A DNA stretch of 64,000 nt. Origin: Thalassotalea euphylliae. Its GTDB lineage: Bacteria > Pseudomonadota > Gammaproteobacteria > Enterobacterales > Alteromonadaceae. The translations under genes and the position numbers were made by a program. Within the stretch, counting starts at the first letter, position 1, and every line of letters starts with the position of its first letter. The stretch is taken from assembly GCF_003390335.1 (NCBI RefSeq), contig NZ_QUOU01000001.1, positions 1 through 64,000 of the forward strand. The letters run 5' to 3'. Below are positions 18,922-28,592 of the stretch, one piece after another. The notes beneath the pieces were generated by a model, which saw only the letters and a list, made by a program, of their open reading frames with translations, made no database searches and was not told the DNA's origin.

Positions 18922-20298
18922 CTAAAAGTAAATGACACCGACTTGGAATAGCTTCTCAACATCAGAAATATACTTCTTATTCACTAAGAACAGAATGACG
19001 TGGTCATCTTCCATGATCACGCTATCTGAATGAGCGATAATGACCTCATCACCACGGACAATTGCGCCTATGGTGGTTCCAGGGGGAAGCTTGATATCGC
19101 GAATCTCTCGGCCAACCACTTTTGATGAGGTTTCGTCGCCTTTGGCGACAATTTCTATCGCTTCAGCGGCGCCGCCACGCAAGCTATACACATTATTAAT
19201 CGTGCCTTTACGCACGTGAGTGAGTAGCGCGGAAATCGTTGAATGCTGCGGTGAGATGGCAATGTCGATACTGCTACCATGCACTAAGTTCACATAGGCT
19301 TCACGCTGAATCAACACCATGGTTTTGCGCACACCGAGTTTTTTCGCCAACAGTGACGACATGATATTGGCTTCATCGTCATTGGTCACGGCAATAAACA
19401 CATCAAACTGATCAATATGCTCTTCAAGCAACAATTCTTGATCAGAGGAATCACCCGTGAAGATGAGCGTTTTATCGAGCTCTTGGGTTAACTGTTTAGC
19501 GCGCTCTGGTGAGCGCTCAATCAATTTAACCTGATGGTTTTGTTCGAGCTTTTTGGCAATACCTGCACCTATGTTACCACCGCCGGCAATCATAATGCGC
19601 TTATACGCTGGCTCGAGTTTTTGTAGCTCATTCATCACCGCGCGAATATGAATACTGGCGGCGATAAAGAACACTTCATCATCAGCTTCTATGACCGTCG
19701 TACCCAGTGGGCGAATCGGGCGACCATTGCGATATATCGCTGCTACACGTGTATCAACGTTCGGAATGTGCTCTTTGAGCGTTGATAAGGCGTGACCGAC
19801 GAGTAAACCGCCGTAGTAGGCTTTAACGGCAACTAGGCTGACTTTGCCATTGGCGAATTCCAGTACTTGCAGTGCCCCCGGGTATTCAATTAAATGAATA
19901 ATATCGCGCGTCACCAGTTGCTCTGGTGCTATCACATGGTCAACCGGGATATGATCTTTGTTAAATAACTCGCGTTTGCGCTCAACAATTTCTGATGAAC
20001 GGATACGCGCCACTTTTTTCGGTGTGCTAAAGAGTGTGTAAGCGATTTGGCAGGCGATCATATTGGTTGCGTCGTCGTTGGTGACGGCAATGATCATATC
20101 AGCATCATCAGCACCTGCACGTGCCAGTACGTCAGGGTGACAGCCTTGGCCGGTAATGACCTGTAAATCGAGCTTATCTTGTAGCTCTAACAAGGTTTGG
20201 CTATTGGTATCAATCAACGAGATATCGTTGCGTTCACCAACTAGGTTTTCCGCTAAGGTACCGCCCACTTGGCCAGCGCCAATTATTATTATTTTCAT
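18922..20298 (-). CDS. trkA: Trk system potassium regulatory subunit TrkA
   Basis: TrkA is the cytoplasmic NAD(H)-binding gating subunit of the Trk K+ transporter. The 458-residue protein contains two RCK repeats: the first Rossmann motif IIIGAGQVGGTLAENL at the N-terminus, the second IMIAGGGNIGAGIAKKLE near residue 232, each followed by a TrkA-C domain (for example VVGREIRDIKLPPGTTIGAI). The length is typical. It is the last gene of a minus-strand cluster def-fmt-rsmB-trkA, as in E. coli. Confidence 0.97.
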   Translation of the reverse strand: MKIIIIGAGQVGGTLAENLVGERNDISLIDTNSQTLLELQDKLDLQVITGQGCHPDVLARAGADDADMIIAVTNDDATNMIACQIAYTLFSTPKKVARIRSSEIVERKRELFNKDHIPVDHVIAPEQLVTRDIIHLIEYPGALQVLEFANGKVSLVAVKAYYGGLLVGHALSTLKEHIPNVDTRVAAIYRNGRPIRPLGTTVIEADDEVFFIAASIHIRAVMNELQKLEPAYKRIMIAGGGNIGAGIAKKLEQNHQVKLIERSPERAKQLTQELDKTLIFTGDSSDQELLLEEHIDQFDVFIAVTNDDEANIMSSLLAKKLGVRKTMVLIQREAYVNLVHGSSIDIAISPQHSTISALLTHVRKGTINNVYSLRGGAAEAIEIVAKGDETSSKVVGREIRDIKLPPGTTIGAIVRGDEVIIAHSDSVIMEDDHVILFLVNKKYISDVEKLFQVGVIYF

Positions 20299-20355
20299 AA
20301 TTTACTATTCTTTGCTGCTGTCGATGGTCGGCAGCTCTGCTGCTATTGTGCTTAT

Positions 20356-21675
20356 CTAACCTGCGCTTTTGACCAATTTGGCGTAGTAAAAACCGTCCAT
20401 ATCTTGTTCACCTGGCAAAATCTGCCAACCGATGTTGCCTTGATATTCGGGCAAATCAACCAATTGCGCGTCATTTTGCGAGGCAAGAAATTGCGCAATC
20501 TGCTGACTGTTCTCTTGTGGTAACACGCTGCAAGTGGCGTATAGCAAAGTACCACCGGGCTTGAGTAATGACCACATTTTTCTCAGTATCTGCGCCTGTA
20601 GCTGGGCAAGTGCCGCAATATCATCGGCCTTGCGCAACCACTTAATATCTGGGTGGCGTCTAATGACGCCTGTTGCAGAGCACGGCGCGTCGAGCAAAAT
20701 GCGATCGTATAGCGTGCCATCCCACCATGACTCTGGCTTAGTCGCATCGCCACACTGCAATTTTGCGGCTAAGCCGATGCGCTCAAGGTTTTCTTGTACG
20801 CGCGCCAGCCGACGCTCATCGACATCAAGTGCCGTTACACTGGCAACCTCTGGTGTCTGCTCTATCAGGTGACAAGTTTTACCGCCAGGTGCCGCACAGC
20901 AATCGAGTACGTGATCGCCAGGCTGACAATCCAATAATCGAGCTGATTGCTGCGCCGCAGCATCTTGCACTGACGCTGCCCCAGCGCTGAAGTTTGGCAG
21001 TTTATTAACCTCTATTGCTTGATCTAGCTTAACGGCATGAGTGTTAGGCTCGATTGCTGCAACATTAATGTCGAGCTTTGCCAATTGTTGCTGATACTCA
21101 TCGCTAGACTGCTGGCTAACATTGGCTCGTAACCACATCGGCGGGCGCTGCATATTAGCGGTTAAAATCGTCGACCATTGCTCTGGATAAGCGGCTTTAA
21201 CCAATTTAATAAACCAGCTAGGGTGGTTGTAATAAACAGGCTCGGGAAGTGAGTTTGTACTCACTTCTGCTTTTTCTTCTTTATCTGAATTTTGATGCTG
21301 TCGCTGAAAGTTTCTTAGCACGCCATTCACCAAATTTTTCAGATGGCCACTTTTTAATTTTGCCGTCGAGGCTACGGTTTCATTGAGCGCTGCGTGGTCG
21401 GGGATACGGGTGTATTTAAGCTGGTAAATGCCGACCAAAATTAAAAAGTGACAAACGCGCTGTTTGCCTTTTAAGGGCTTGGCTAAAAACTGGCGGACAT
21501 CATTTTCTAGCTCTGGTAAGTGGCGCAATACGCCGTAACAAAGCTCTTGCAGTAAGCCTTTATCTTTACCTTCAAGCTTGGCTGCTTTTAACGGTACTTC
21601 TTCGGCTAAACTGCGGCCTTGTTCAACAACGGCAAAACAGACTTTGGCGCTTTGTGCTCTAATATTGGCGCTCAT
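20356..21675 (-). CDS. rsmB: 16S rRNA (cytosine-967-C5)-methyltransferase RsmB
   Basis: RsmB uses S-adenosylmethionine to methylate C967 of 16S rRNA. The 439-residue product has an N-terminal NusB-like helical domain (residues 1-150), then the methyltransferase domain with the SAM motif VLDCCAAPGGKTCHL, DAPCSATGVIRRHPDIKW and the catalytic-cysteine motif YATCSVLPQEN. A Ser/Glu/Lys-rich insert (NSDKEEKAEVS) near residue 125 is not conserved. It lies 5 bases after fmt in the same transcript. Confidence 0.96.
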   Translation of the reverse strand: MSANIRAQSAKVCFAVVEQGRSLAEEVPLKAAKLEGKDKGLLQELCYGVLRHLPELENDVRQFLAKPLKGKQRVCHFLILVGIYQLKYTRIPDHAALNETVASTAKLKSGHLKNLVNGVLRNFQRQHQNSDKEEKAEVSTNSLPEPVYYNHPSWFIKLVKAAYPEQWSTILTANMQRPPMWLRANVSQQSSDEYQQQLAKLDINVAAIEPNTHAVKLDQAIEVNKLPNFSAGAASVQDAAAQQSARLLDCQPGDHVLDCCAAPGGKTCHLIEQTPEVASVTALDVDERRLARVQENLERIGLAAKLQCGDATKPESWWDGTLYDRILLDAPCSATGVIRRHPDIKWLRKADDIAALAQLQAQILRKMWSLLKPGGTLLYATCSVLPQENSQQIAQFLASQNDAQLVDLPEYQGNIGWQILPGEQDMDGFYYAKLVKSAG

Positions 21676-21680
21676 TTGGG

Positions 21681-22664
21681 TTAGTTACCTTGCCCGCTGC
21701 CGGTAATTGATTGTCCTGCGACAAACCATTCGGCGCGGCCATTGAGTACGTCTTGTACAGGGAGTGGCTTCTTGCCCGGTAGTTGCAACACCTCTAAGCG
21801 ATAAGCGTTTTCACTCGTGGCGACAACAATGCCTGTTTTGTCTGCGCTTATAATTTCCCCCGCTGATAATGCGCTAACATCTTGCTCAATTTCACTGGCT
21901 TGGTGCACTTTGACTGTGTGCGATTTACCTTCTTGATCAACCAGATTGATATGGCAACCGGGCCAAGGGAAGTAGGCGCGGCGCTTTAAATCAATGTCGC
22001 GTGCACTTTGTTGCCAATTAATTTCCGCTTGCGCTTTATCTAGCTTGGCGGCATAAGTGGCTTGTTCGTTGTCTTGCTCTTCACGGGGATAATCGCCAGC
22101 GGCCATCAAGGCTAAGGTGTCAACCAAGGCTTGCGGACCTAGCGCTGCTAATTTTTCATACAGGCTCGCACTGGTATCTGTCGGCAAGATAGGGCAGCTA
22201 GCTTTTAAAATCATATCGCCGGTATCTAAGCCTTCATCCATTTGCATAATCGTTACACCAGTTTCAGTGTCGCCTGCTTCTAGCGAGCGCTGGATCGGGG
22301 CGGCACCTCGCCACTTGGGCAGTAATGAGCCGTGCACATTGATACATCCTAATCGCGGTGCGTCTAAAATCACTTTTGGTAGCAATAATCCGTAGGCCAC
22401 GACGACCATCACATCAGCATTTAGTGCTTTTAAGTCAAGCTGGTCTTGTACTTCCTTGAAATTATTGGGTTGATAAACCGGAATATCATGCGACTGTGCC
22501 AGTACTTTAGTGGCACAGGCCGTTAATTTTTTGCCTCGACCGGCGGGCTTGTCTGGCGGGCAGTAGGCGGCAATCACATGGTGCTCTGAGTCGATCAGCG
22601 CTTGTAAATGCTGGGCAGCAAAATCCGGCGTTCCGGCGAAAACGATATTAAGAGGAGTAGTCAA
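21681..22664 (-). CDS. fmt: Methionyl-tRNA formyltransferase
   Basis: Fmt transfers a formyl group from 10-formyltetrahydrofolate to Met-tRNA-fMet. The 327-residue protein starts with TTG (MTTPLNIVFAGTPDFAAQHL), preceded by a weak TAAGGT site. The formyl-transferase core shows the catalytic Asn/His/Asp region NVHGSLLPKWRGAAPIQRS and MDEGLDTGDMI, followed by the C-terminal tRNA-binding domain (YFPWPGCHINL). It stands between def and rsmB, the conserved order. Confidence 0.96.
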   Translation of the reverse strand: MTTPLNIVFAGTPDFAAQHLQALIDSEHHVIAAYCPPDKPAGRGKKLTACATKVLAQSHDIPVYQPNNFKEVQDQLDLKALNADVMVVVAYGLLLPKVILDAPRLGCINVHGSLLPKWRGAAPIQRSLEAGDTETGVTIMQMDEGLDTGDMILKASCPILPTDTSASLYEKLAALGPQALVDTLALMAAGDYPREEQDNEQATYAAKLDKAQAEINWQQSARDIDLKRRAYFPWPGCHINLVDQEGKSHTVKVHQASEIEQDVSALSAGEIISADKTGIVVATSENAYRLEVLQLPGKKPLPVQDVLNGRAEWFVAGQSITGSGQGN

Positions 22665-22692
22665 TGGCTTACCTTAAATTAGCGAGGTTAGA

Positions 22693-23205
22693 TTAAGCTT
22701 TGGCGGCGCTGCGAGCTTCTTTTTCAAGCTTAGTTTGAATGCGTTTGCGTTTTAGCGGTGATAAGTAATCAACAAACAACACGCCAGCTAAATGGTCAAG
22801 TTCGTGTTGAATACAAATACTGAGCAGCTCATCGGCATCACGCGTAAACTCGTTACCGTTGCGATCCAGCGCTTTTACGGTAACTTGTTCGTGGCGTGTG
22901 ACTTTGGCGTAACAACCCGGTACCGATAAACAGCCTTCTTCGTTAACAAAGGTTTCATCGCTTTTTTTGATGATTTCAGGGTTGATTAGCGTGAGTGGGT
23001 CGCTTTTGTCTTCGCTGCAATCCATCACAACAATACGCTGATGAATATTCACTTGGGTGGCAGCTAGGCCAACGCCATTTTCGTCATACATGGTTTCGAA
23101 CATGTCATCGACAATTTTTCTAATCTCATCATTAACTTGGGTTACAGGCTCGGCTTTGGTGCGCAATCTCTCATCAGGAAAGCGTAAAACGGATAAAACG
23201 GTCAT
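22693..23205 (-). CDS. def: Peptide deformylase
   Basis: This is the metalloenzyme that removes the N-formyl group from nascent proteins. At 170 residues it has the typical length and all three signature motifs: GVGLAATQV, EEGCLSVPG (metal-binding Cys) and QHELDHLAGVLFVDYL (metal-binding HExxH). It is the first gene of the def-fmt-rsmB-trkA cluster, 28 bases upstream of fmt, and is divergent from the LysM gene. Confidence 0.97.
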   Translation of the reverse strand: MTVLSVLRFPDERLRTKAEPVTQVNDEIRKIVDDMFETMYDENGVGLAATQVNIHQRIVVMDCSEDKSDPLTLINPEIIKKSDETFVNEEGCLSVPGCYAKVTRHEQVTVKALDRNGNEFTRDADELLSICIQHELDHLAGVLFVDYLSPLKRKRIQTKLEKEARSAAKA

Positions 23206-23320
23206 AATTTTTACAAATAAATAGCGATAATTAGGCTAGGATGTTATGTTTCAATTTTAGCCATTAAATAACATTAATAATAGTGGTTTGAAGTTTTTGT
23301 ATAAAATGGACAAGAGTAGC

Positions 23321-24451
23321 ATGATAAAAAAAATTATACTCTCAGCAACATTCTTCACTTTGCCATGGCTTGCGGTTGCCAATGTACTTGAGTTAAACAA
23401 AGAGGCGCCTACGACTTACATCGTTGAGAAGGGAGACACGCTATGGGACATTTCTTCAATCTTTCTAGAACAACCTTGGTTGTGGCCAAAGTTATGGCGG
23501 CTAAATCCTGAAATTGATAATCCACACCTTATTTACCCTGGCGATGTGCTGCGTCTAGTTTATGACGAGCAAGGTGAGCCTCAGTTAATTGTTGAAGAAG
23601 CCACTGCACCACCTGTCGAAATTACGCCGCGTGAGAAGCCAACAATCAAGCTGTCGCCCAAACTGCGCAAACAAGCGAAGAAAGAGCCAGTAGCAACGTT
23701 ACCGCTGCACGTAATTGCGCCATATATTCAATACGATCATTTACTCACCCAAGCGCAAGTTGACACCCTACCTTATGTGATTGGTAGCGATGAAGGTTAC
23801 AAGTCGAGTATGGACGGGTTTAAAGTTTATGTGAATGATGACCTCATCCCGGGTAAGTCCTACGCTATGTACTACGTTGATGAAGAAATCATCGACCCAG
23901 AAACGGATAAGTCACTTGGCTATAATGTAAAGCTTACCGGCACGGCACAAGTTGTTCGCGCAGGCAATATGGCAGAGCGCCGTCCAAGTACCATGTTGGT
24001 TAATTCTGCCAATCGTGAAATTCGCTCAGGTAATTTAGTACTGCCGATAAACGAGGGGCAGCTACTTCCTTCATTCTTTACGATGCAAAGTGCTGACCCT
24101 TCGCTCCGTGGTGTAATTGTGAAGTCAGCAACCGATGGTAGAGAGTTTGGTAAACTTGAAGTGGTGATGATCAACCGCGGCAGCGAGCACGCAGTAAAAG
24201 TGGGTGATGTCTTGTCGATTCAACGTCAGAGCCCAGCCGTGGTCGAAACGAAAGACGGCCCACAATACAAAGCAACAGCTTCTCGCTGGGATCGATTAAC
24301 CAGTGGTGGTGAGGCCGAGTATGATATGCCAGAAGAGCCACTTGGCGAAGTCATGGTGTTTAAGGTTTATGATCAAGCGTCAATGGCATTGATTTTACGT
24401 ACCTCAAAACCTGCCCGTTTACTGGATATCGTCGCCGCACCTAAACCTTAA
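23321..24451 (+). CDS. Exported LysM-domain protein
   Basis: This is a predicted 376-residue periplasmic or outer-membrane-associated protein. I chose the ATG at 23321 because it gives a compact signal peptide MIKKIILSATFFTLPWLAVA; in-frame ATG 23306 or TTG 23288 upstream would add 5-11 residues. A LysM peptidoglycan-binding domain follows directly (YIVEKGDTLWDISSIFLEQP ... HLIYPGDVLRL). The rest (about residues 100-370) contains a conserved beta-rich region of unknown function. Such a LysM protein between def and dprA is a recurring arrangement in gammaproteobacteria; no enzymatic motif is seen. Confidence 0.85.
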   Translation: MIKKIILSATFFTLPWLAVANVLELNKEAPTTYIVEKGDTLWDISSIFLEQPWLWPKLWRLNPEIDNPHLIYPGDVLRLVYDEQGEPQLIVEEATAPPVEITPREKPTIKLSPKLRKQAKKEPVATLPLHVIAPYIQYDHLLTQAQVDTLPYVIGSDEGYKSSMDGFKVYVNDDLIPGKSYAMYYVDEEIIDPETDKSLGYNVKLTGTAQVVRAGNMAERRPSTMLVNSANREIRSGNLVLPINEGQLLPSFFTMQSADPSLRGVIVKSATDGREFGKLEVVMINRGSEHAVKVGDVLSIQRQSPAVVETKDGPQYKATASRWDRLTSGGEAEYDMPEEPLGEVMVFKVYDQASMALILRTSKPARLLDIVAAPKP

Positions 24452-24473
24452 ATCGTTACAACTGATTGAAAAT

Positions 24474-24513
24474 AAAGGCATACCAGCTATAACTATAGTG
24501 GTATGCCTTTTTT
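24474..24513 (+). terminator. Rho-independent terminator after the LysM gene
   Basis: AAAGGCATACCA / TGGTATGCCTTTTTT gives a 12-bp perfect stem with a T-run. Confidence 0.9.
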
Positions 24514-24632
24514 GTTTTTGTCACGTATGCTGCTAGTGGGTTACTCGTTATTGGCTGGCGAAATAAGCTCAGTGAACGAAAATGGATAAAGTGATTAGGT
24601 AGTCTAAAACGATAAGGCACAGGGAGGTTGCT

Positions 24633-25733
24633 TTGGATAAGGACGACATTCAGTTATGGCTGGCGCTAAAATTAGTGCCGCGCTTGGCGGCTCATCGCAA
24701 GATAGCACTCGTAAAGGAGCACGGCTTAACCAAGCTGTTTAGTTACAAGGCTGCACAACTGCAAGCATTCGGGCTTAGCAAAAACCAAGCAAACGCTATT
24801 GCGGCGCCAGACTGGCAAGCTATTGCCGATATCATTGCTAAGAGTGATCAAGCCAAGAGTCAGATAGTGACATATTCTGATCCCGCTTACCCAAGTTTGC
24901 TTGCGCAAATTTACGACCCACCACTGGTACTCTGGGCAAAGGGCGATAAAACAATATTGAATACCCCACAAATTGCCATTGTGGGTAGCCGCGCCGCAAC
25001 TCAAGCGGGTCGCGAATATGCAAGTCAGTTAGCGAGTGAGCTGTCGAGTGTGTTGACTATCACCAGCGGTCTGGCATTAGGGGTTGATGCTGCGGCTCAT
25101 CAAGGGGCATTACATGCACGGCAAAACACGGTTGCAGTTATCGCCACGGGGATTGATAAAGTCTATCCTGCTCGTCATAAGCTGTTAGCCCGTAATATGA
25201 TTGAACAGGGCGGAGTGATTGTCACTGAGTTTATGCCTGGCACGGTTGCTAAACCGGGGCATTTTCCGCGTCGAAATCGCATTATTAGTGGCTTGAGCTT
25301 AGGGACTGTTGTCGTCGAAGCAGAAGTTAAAAGTGGCTCGCTAGTAACGGCCAAAAGCGCACTTGAGCAAAATCGAGAAGTGTTCGCAGTACCGGGGTCC
25401 CCGCTTAACCCCATGGCAAAAGGTTGTCATCAGTTAATTAAACAAGGTGCTAAATTAATTGACTGTGCCGCCGACATCATCGAGGAGTTAGTTATTCCTG
25501 GCTCGTCCGGTCATGTTATTCAGGTTGATGAAAAAATTGTAAAAACTCATCAACAGGGGTTGTTAAACGATGCATTGTTAGCTAGTGTGGATTATGAAAT
25601 CACCCCCGTAGACATGGTGGTTTCCCGGAGCAAACTTCCAACAGACGAAGTATTAACCCGGCTGACAATGCTTGAGCTTAGTGGTCTGGTATCTGCGGTA
25701 CCTGGAGGCTATCTTCGATTACATAGGGGGTAA
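24633..25733 (+). CDS. dprA: DNA-processing protein DprA (Smf)
   Basis: DprA binds incoming single-stranded DNA during natural transformation and loads RecA. The 366-residue protein starts at TTG 24633, supported by GGGAGG 5 bases upstream. It has an N-terminal SAM-like helical region, the Rossmann-like DprA core with IAIVGSRAAT, ITSGLALGVDAAAHQGAL, VIATGIDKVYPARH and SLGTVVVEAEVKSGSLVTAK, and a C-terminal winged-helix-like domain (LTMLELSGLVSAVPGGYLR). It ends 2 bases before smg. Together with comM (50245-51768) it shows that part of a competence-related gene set is present. Confidence 0.96.
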   Translation: MDKDDIQLWLALKLVPRLAAHRKIALVKEHGLTKLFSYKAAQLQAFGLSKNQANAIAAPDWQAIADIIAKSDQAKSQIVTYSDPAYPSLLAQIYDPPLVLWAKGDKTILNTPQIAIVGSRAATQAGREYASQLASELSSVLTITSGLALGVDAAAHQGALHARQNTVAVIATGIDKVYPARHKLLARNMIEQGGVIVTEFMPGTVAKPGHFPRRNRIISGLSLGTVVVEAEVKSGSLVTAKSALEQNREVFAVPGSPLNPMAKGCHQLIKQGAKLIDCAADIIEELVIPGSSGHVIQVDEKIVKTHQQGLLNDALLASVDYEITPVDMVVSRSKLPTDEVLTRLTMLELSGLVSAVPGGYLRLHRG

Positions 25734-25735
25734 TT

Positions 25736-26212
25736 ATGTTCGACATTCTTATGTACCTTTTTGAGAATTATATTCACTCCGAAGCCGAAATCATGGTTGA
25801 CCATGACGAGCTAACCGATGAACTGACGCGCGCTGGCTTTCATCAAGATGAAATATACAAAGCACTTAGCTGGTTAGAAAAACTGGCTGATTTGCAGAAC
25901 AATGATGCTCACCCTTATTTAACTCGCCTATGTGGCCCTTCTACTCGTATTTATACTGCACAAGAAATGCAGCGCCTAGATACTGAGTGTCGTGGTTTTT
26001 TACTGTTCCTGGAGCAGGTTAATTTACTTGATGTAACAACCCGAGAGATGGTGATCGATCGCATCATGGAGCTCGACACTAAAGACTTTTATTTAGATGA
26101 CTTAAAGTGGGTGGTGCTGATGGTACTGTTTAATGTACCGGGGCGTGAAAAAGCTTATTCGCAAATGGAAGACCTCATCTTTGATGAGCGTCCAGACGGC
26201 CCACTTCACTGA
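25736..26212 (+). CDS. smg: Smg protein (DUF494)
   Basis: This is a small cytoplasmic protein of the DUF494/Smg family, of unknown biochemical role, nearly always linked to dprA. The 158-residue product begins MFDILMYLFENYIHSEAEI, the family signature, and has the standard length. It starts 2 bases after the dprA stop, so the two are co-transcribed. Confidence 0.95.
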   Translation: MFDILMYLFENYIHSEAEIMVDHDELTDELTRAGFHQDEIYKALSWLEKLADLQNNDAHPYLTRLCGPSTRIYTAQEMQRLDTECRGFLLFLEQVNLLDVTTREMVIDRIMELDTKDFYLDDLKWVVLMVLFNVPGREKAYSQMEDLIFDERPDGPLH

Positions 26213-26232
26213 GCGCAGCTGATAAAAGCCAC

Positions 26233-26263
26233 TGACGTTCGCTCACTTGGGCGGTGAACGTCA
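26233..26263 (+). terminator. Hairpin after smg (weak terminator candidate)
   Basis: TGACGTTC (26233-26240) pairs with GAACGTCA (26256-26263). There is no T-run, so intrinsic termination is uncertain. Confidence 0.35.
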
Positions 26264-26362
26264 TAACTATCCGATTTTGGGTAGGGTGATCCCAGCTGAC
26301 TAGCTGTGGCATAATAGCCATAACACTCATCTGACTTTGTTGCTTACGGCGCTTGTATTGCT

Positions 26363-26938
26363 ATGTCACAATCTAATGATCCTCTTTTCAGCCAACACGA
26401 GCACGCCTTAGAGCAAGCCTATGGTGTCTGCCCAGACTGTGGCAGTGAGCTCAGCATCAAACGCGGTAGAGCAGGCGCTTTTATTGGTTGCAATAGCTAC
26501 CCTAAATGCCAATATACGCGTCCCGTTGTTGAGCACGAAAAAGTTGAAGACAAAGTGCTAGCTGGGTCGCAGTGTCCAGAATGTGGTCATGAACTGGCGG
26601 TCAAGCAGGGGCGTTATGGCATGTTTATTGGCTGTACTAATTTTCCTGCCTGTCACCATATTGAGCATGAACACCATGAAGCAGAGCCAGAAAACAAGGT
26701 GAGTTGCCCAAGTTGCCAAAAAGGCCAGTTAACCGCAAAAACAACCCGCTACGGAAAAACCTTTTACCCCTGTGACAATTATCCAAAATGTAAGTTTGCG
26801 GTGAACCATGAACCGGTTGCTGGTGAGTGCCAGCAGTGTGGCTTTGCCTTGTTGCTACGACGCCAAATGGCGGCAGGGGAGAAACTACAATGCGCTGACA
26901 AAAAATGCGGTCATTTTCAGTCAACGCAAAGTGAATAG
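26363..26938 (+). CDS. yrdD: Topoisomerase-type zinc-finger protein (YrdD-like)
   Basis: The 191-residue protein consists almost entirely of four C4 zinc fingers of the topoisomerase I C-terminal type: CPDCGSELSIKRGRAGAFIG..C..C, CPECGHELAVKQGRYGMFIG..C..C, CPSCQKG... and CQQCGFA.... Each finger has the spacing CxxC-x(16-18)-C-x(4-5)-C. It is likely to bind single-stranded nucleic acid. It follows dprA-smg as in E. coli, where yrdD is next to tsaC; here purEK and an acyl-CoA ligase gene have come between. Confidence 0.9.
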   Translation: MSQSNDPLFSQHEHALEQAYGVCPDCGSELSIKRGRAGAFIGCNSYPKCQYTRPVVEHEKVEDKVLAGSQCPECGHELAVKQGRYGMFIGCTNFPACHHIEHEHHEAEPENKVSCPSCQKGQLTAKTTRYGKTFYPCDNYPKCKFAVNHEPVAGECQQCGFALLLRRQMAAGEKLQCADKKCGHFQSTQSE

Positions 26939-26953
26939 ATTAGCACTTGGCGG

Positions 26954-28105
26954 TTAGCCTTTATTTACTAGCTTCTGCGCGTACTCTTGAATATCGCTAA
27001 ATGCCTGTGCAGGCAATAGCATTGCGACTTTTTCTAGCCGTTCGAATAAGGCCTGATTAGTGGCTGCTGACAAGTTAATGTGACCCATTTTGCGACCCGC
27101 ACGTTTGGTTTTACCATACCAATGCAAGCTGACACTCGGAATATCTAAAATCGCATTGGGTACGCTGTCTTCACCCAGAATATTGATCATCGCAGTTGGT
27201 CGAACTAACTCACCACTGCCTAAAGGCAAGCCACATACTGCGCGCATGTGATTTTCAAATTGACAAGTATCGGCGCCTTGCTGTGTCCAATGCCCTGAAT
27301 TGTGAACGCGCGGAGCAATTTCATTCACCAGCAGTTGATCACCTACTTGGAAAAACTCAATCGCTAACACACCCACGTAGTCAAGCGTATTGGCAATGCT
27401 ATCGAACATTTGCTGAGCTTGTGCTTGTAGCGCCGCATTGTCGTTTAGAGCAATAGACACGGTAAGTACGCCATCTGTGTGATGGTTTTCTGTGAGCGGG
27501 TATACTTTGGTGTTCCCCTTGATATCACGCATGCCGACTAAGGAGACTTCGCGCTCAAAAGACACCATTTGCTCGGCAATTACCGCCTGTTTTACTGTGC
27601 TTTTACTGCCGTGGAAAAAGGCCTCAATATCAGCCCAAATCTCATCCGCTTGGTCTGTTTCTTTTAATCGCCACTGGCCTTTGCCATCGTACCCTTCAAG
27701 GGCACTCTTGAGAATTAGCGGCAATGCTAATGTTTGCAGGGCGTGGTCGAAGTCAGCTTTATTTTCGATGATTTGGTGCTTGGCGTTGTCAGCGCCCGCT
27801 TTATCAAGTAGTGCCTTTTCCAAGCGACGATCGCCACCTGTTTTAATCGCGCGGCTACTCGGTTTTAACTTACCGCTGGCTTCACACTGGGCTAATACAT
27901 CATGAGTGATGTGCTCAAATTCAGCGGTGATCACATTGGCGAATGCAATGCCTGAGTTAAGGTCGCCATAACTCACTTCCGGATTTAATGGGTCAACTAC
28001 ACTATTAGCGCCAACATCGTAAGCGCGCACTTGGATATTTAAAGGCTTGCTGGCAAGCGACATCATACGCGCCAATTGCCCTGCACCTAAAATAAGTACG
28101 TTCAT
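26954..28105 (-). CDS. purK: 5-(carboxyamino)imidazole ribonucleotide synthase PurK
   Basis: PurK is the ATP-grasp enzyme that makes N5-CAIR from AIR, bicarbonate and ATP in purine synthesis. The ATG at 28105 gives 383 residues; a GTG one codon earlier is also possible. Visible are the N-terminal motif VLILGAGQLARMM, ATP-grasp elements LILKSALEGYDGKGQW and the catalytic NEIAPRVHNSGHWT. It is longer than E. coli PurK (about 355). It follows purE after 4 bases, forming a purEK operon convergent with yrdD. Confidence 0.96.
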   Translation of the reverse strand: MNVLILGAGQLARMMSLASKPLNIQVRAYDVGANSVVDPLNPEVSYGDLNSGIAFANVITAEFEHITHDVLAQCEASGKLKPSSRAIKTGGDRRLEKALLDKAGADNAKHQIIENKADFDHALQTLALPLILKSALEGYDGKGQWRLKETDQADEIWADIEAFFHGSKSTVKQAVIAEQMVSFEREVSLVGMRDIKGNTKVYPLTENHHTDGVLTVSIALNDNAALQAQAQQMFDSIANTLDYVGVLAIEFFQVGDQLLVNEIAPRVHNSGHWTQQGADTCQFENHMRAVCGLPLGSGELVRPTAMINILGEDSVPNAILDIPSVSLHWYGKTKRAGRKMGHINLSAATNQALFERLEKVAMLLPAQAFSDIQEYAQKLVNKG

Positions 28106-28109
28106 CACA

Positions 28110-28592
28110 TTACTCTGCAGGGTTTGGATTAGCTAAAATCGTTTCAGTTTGCTCGGTGCGGAATTTTTCAACAGCCGCCATCACTTTCTCGTCATGGGTG
28201 CCAATAATTTGTGCCGCTAGAAGCCCTGAATTTGCAGCGCCCGCATTGCCAATGGCTAAAGTACCAACTGCGATGCCTTTCGGCATTTGCACAATAGAAA
28301 GTAATGAGTCTTGGCCACTTAGTGCTTTCGATTGAACCGGAACACCAAGCACGGGTAAGCTAGTATATGCGGCTGTCATACCGGGCAAATGTGCGGCACC
28401 ACCAGCACCAGCAATAATGACTTTAATCCCGCGATCTTTTGCTGACTCCGCATATTCGGCGAGCAAGTGAGGAGTACGATGCGCTGACACAACCTTCGTT
28501 TCGTATGGCACACCAAATAAATCCAACATTTCCGCCGCATGCTGCATCGTTGGCCAATCCGATTTTGACCCCATGATAATACCGACTTTCAT
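28110..28592 (-). CDS. purE: N5-CAIR mutase PurE
   Basis: PurE converts N5-CAIR to CAIR, the step after PurK. The 160-residue sequence starts VGIIMGSKSDWPTMQHAAEM and shows the class I PurE signatures SAHRTPHLL, GAGGAAHLPGMTA and LGVPVQSKALSGQDSLLSI. It is the first gene of the purEK operon. No convincing PurR operator was recognised upstream. Confidence 0.97.
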   Translation of the reverse strand: MKVGIIMGSKSDWPTMQHAAEMLDLFGVPYETKVVSAHRTPHLLAEYAESAKDRGIKVIIAGAGGAAHLPGMTAAYTSLPVLGVPVQSKALSGQDSLLSIVQMPKGIAVGTLAIGNAGAANSGLLAAQIIGTHDEKVMAAVEKFRTEQTETILANPNPAE

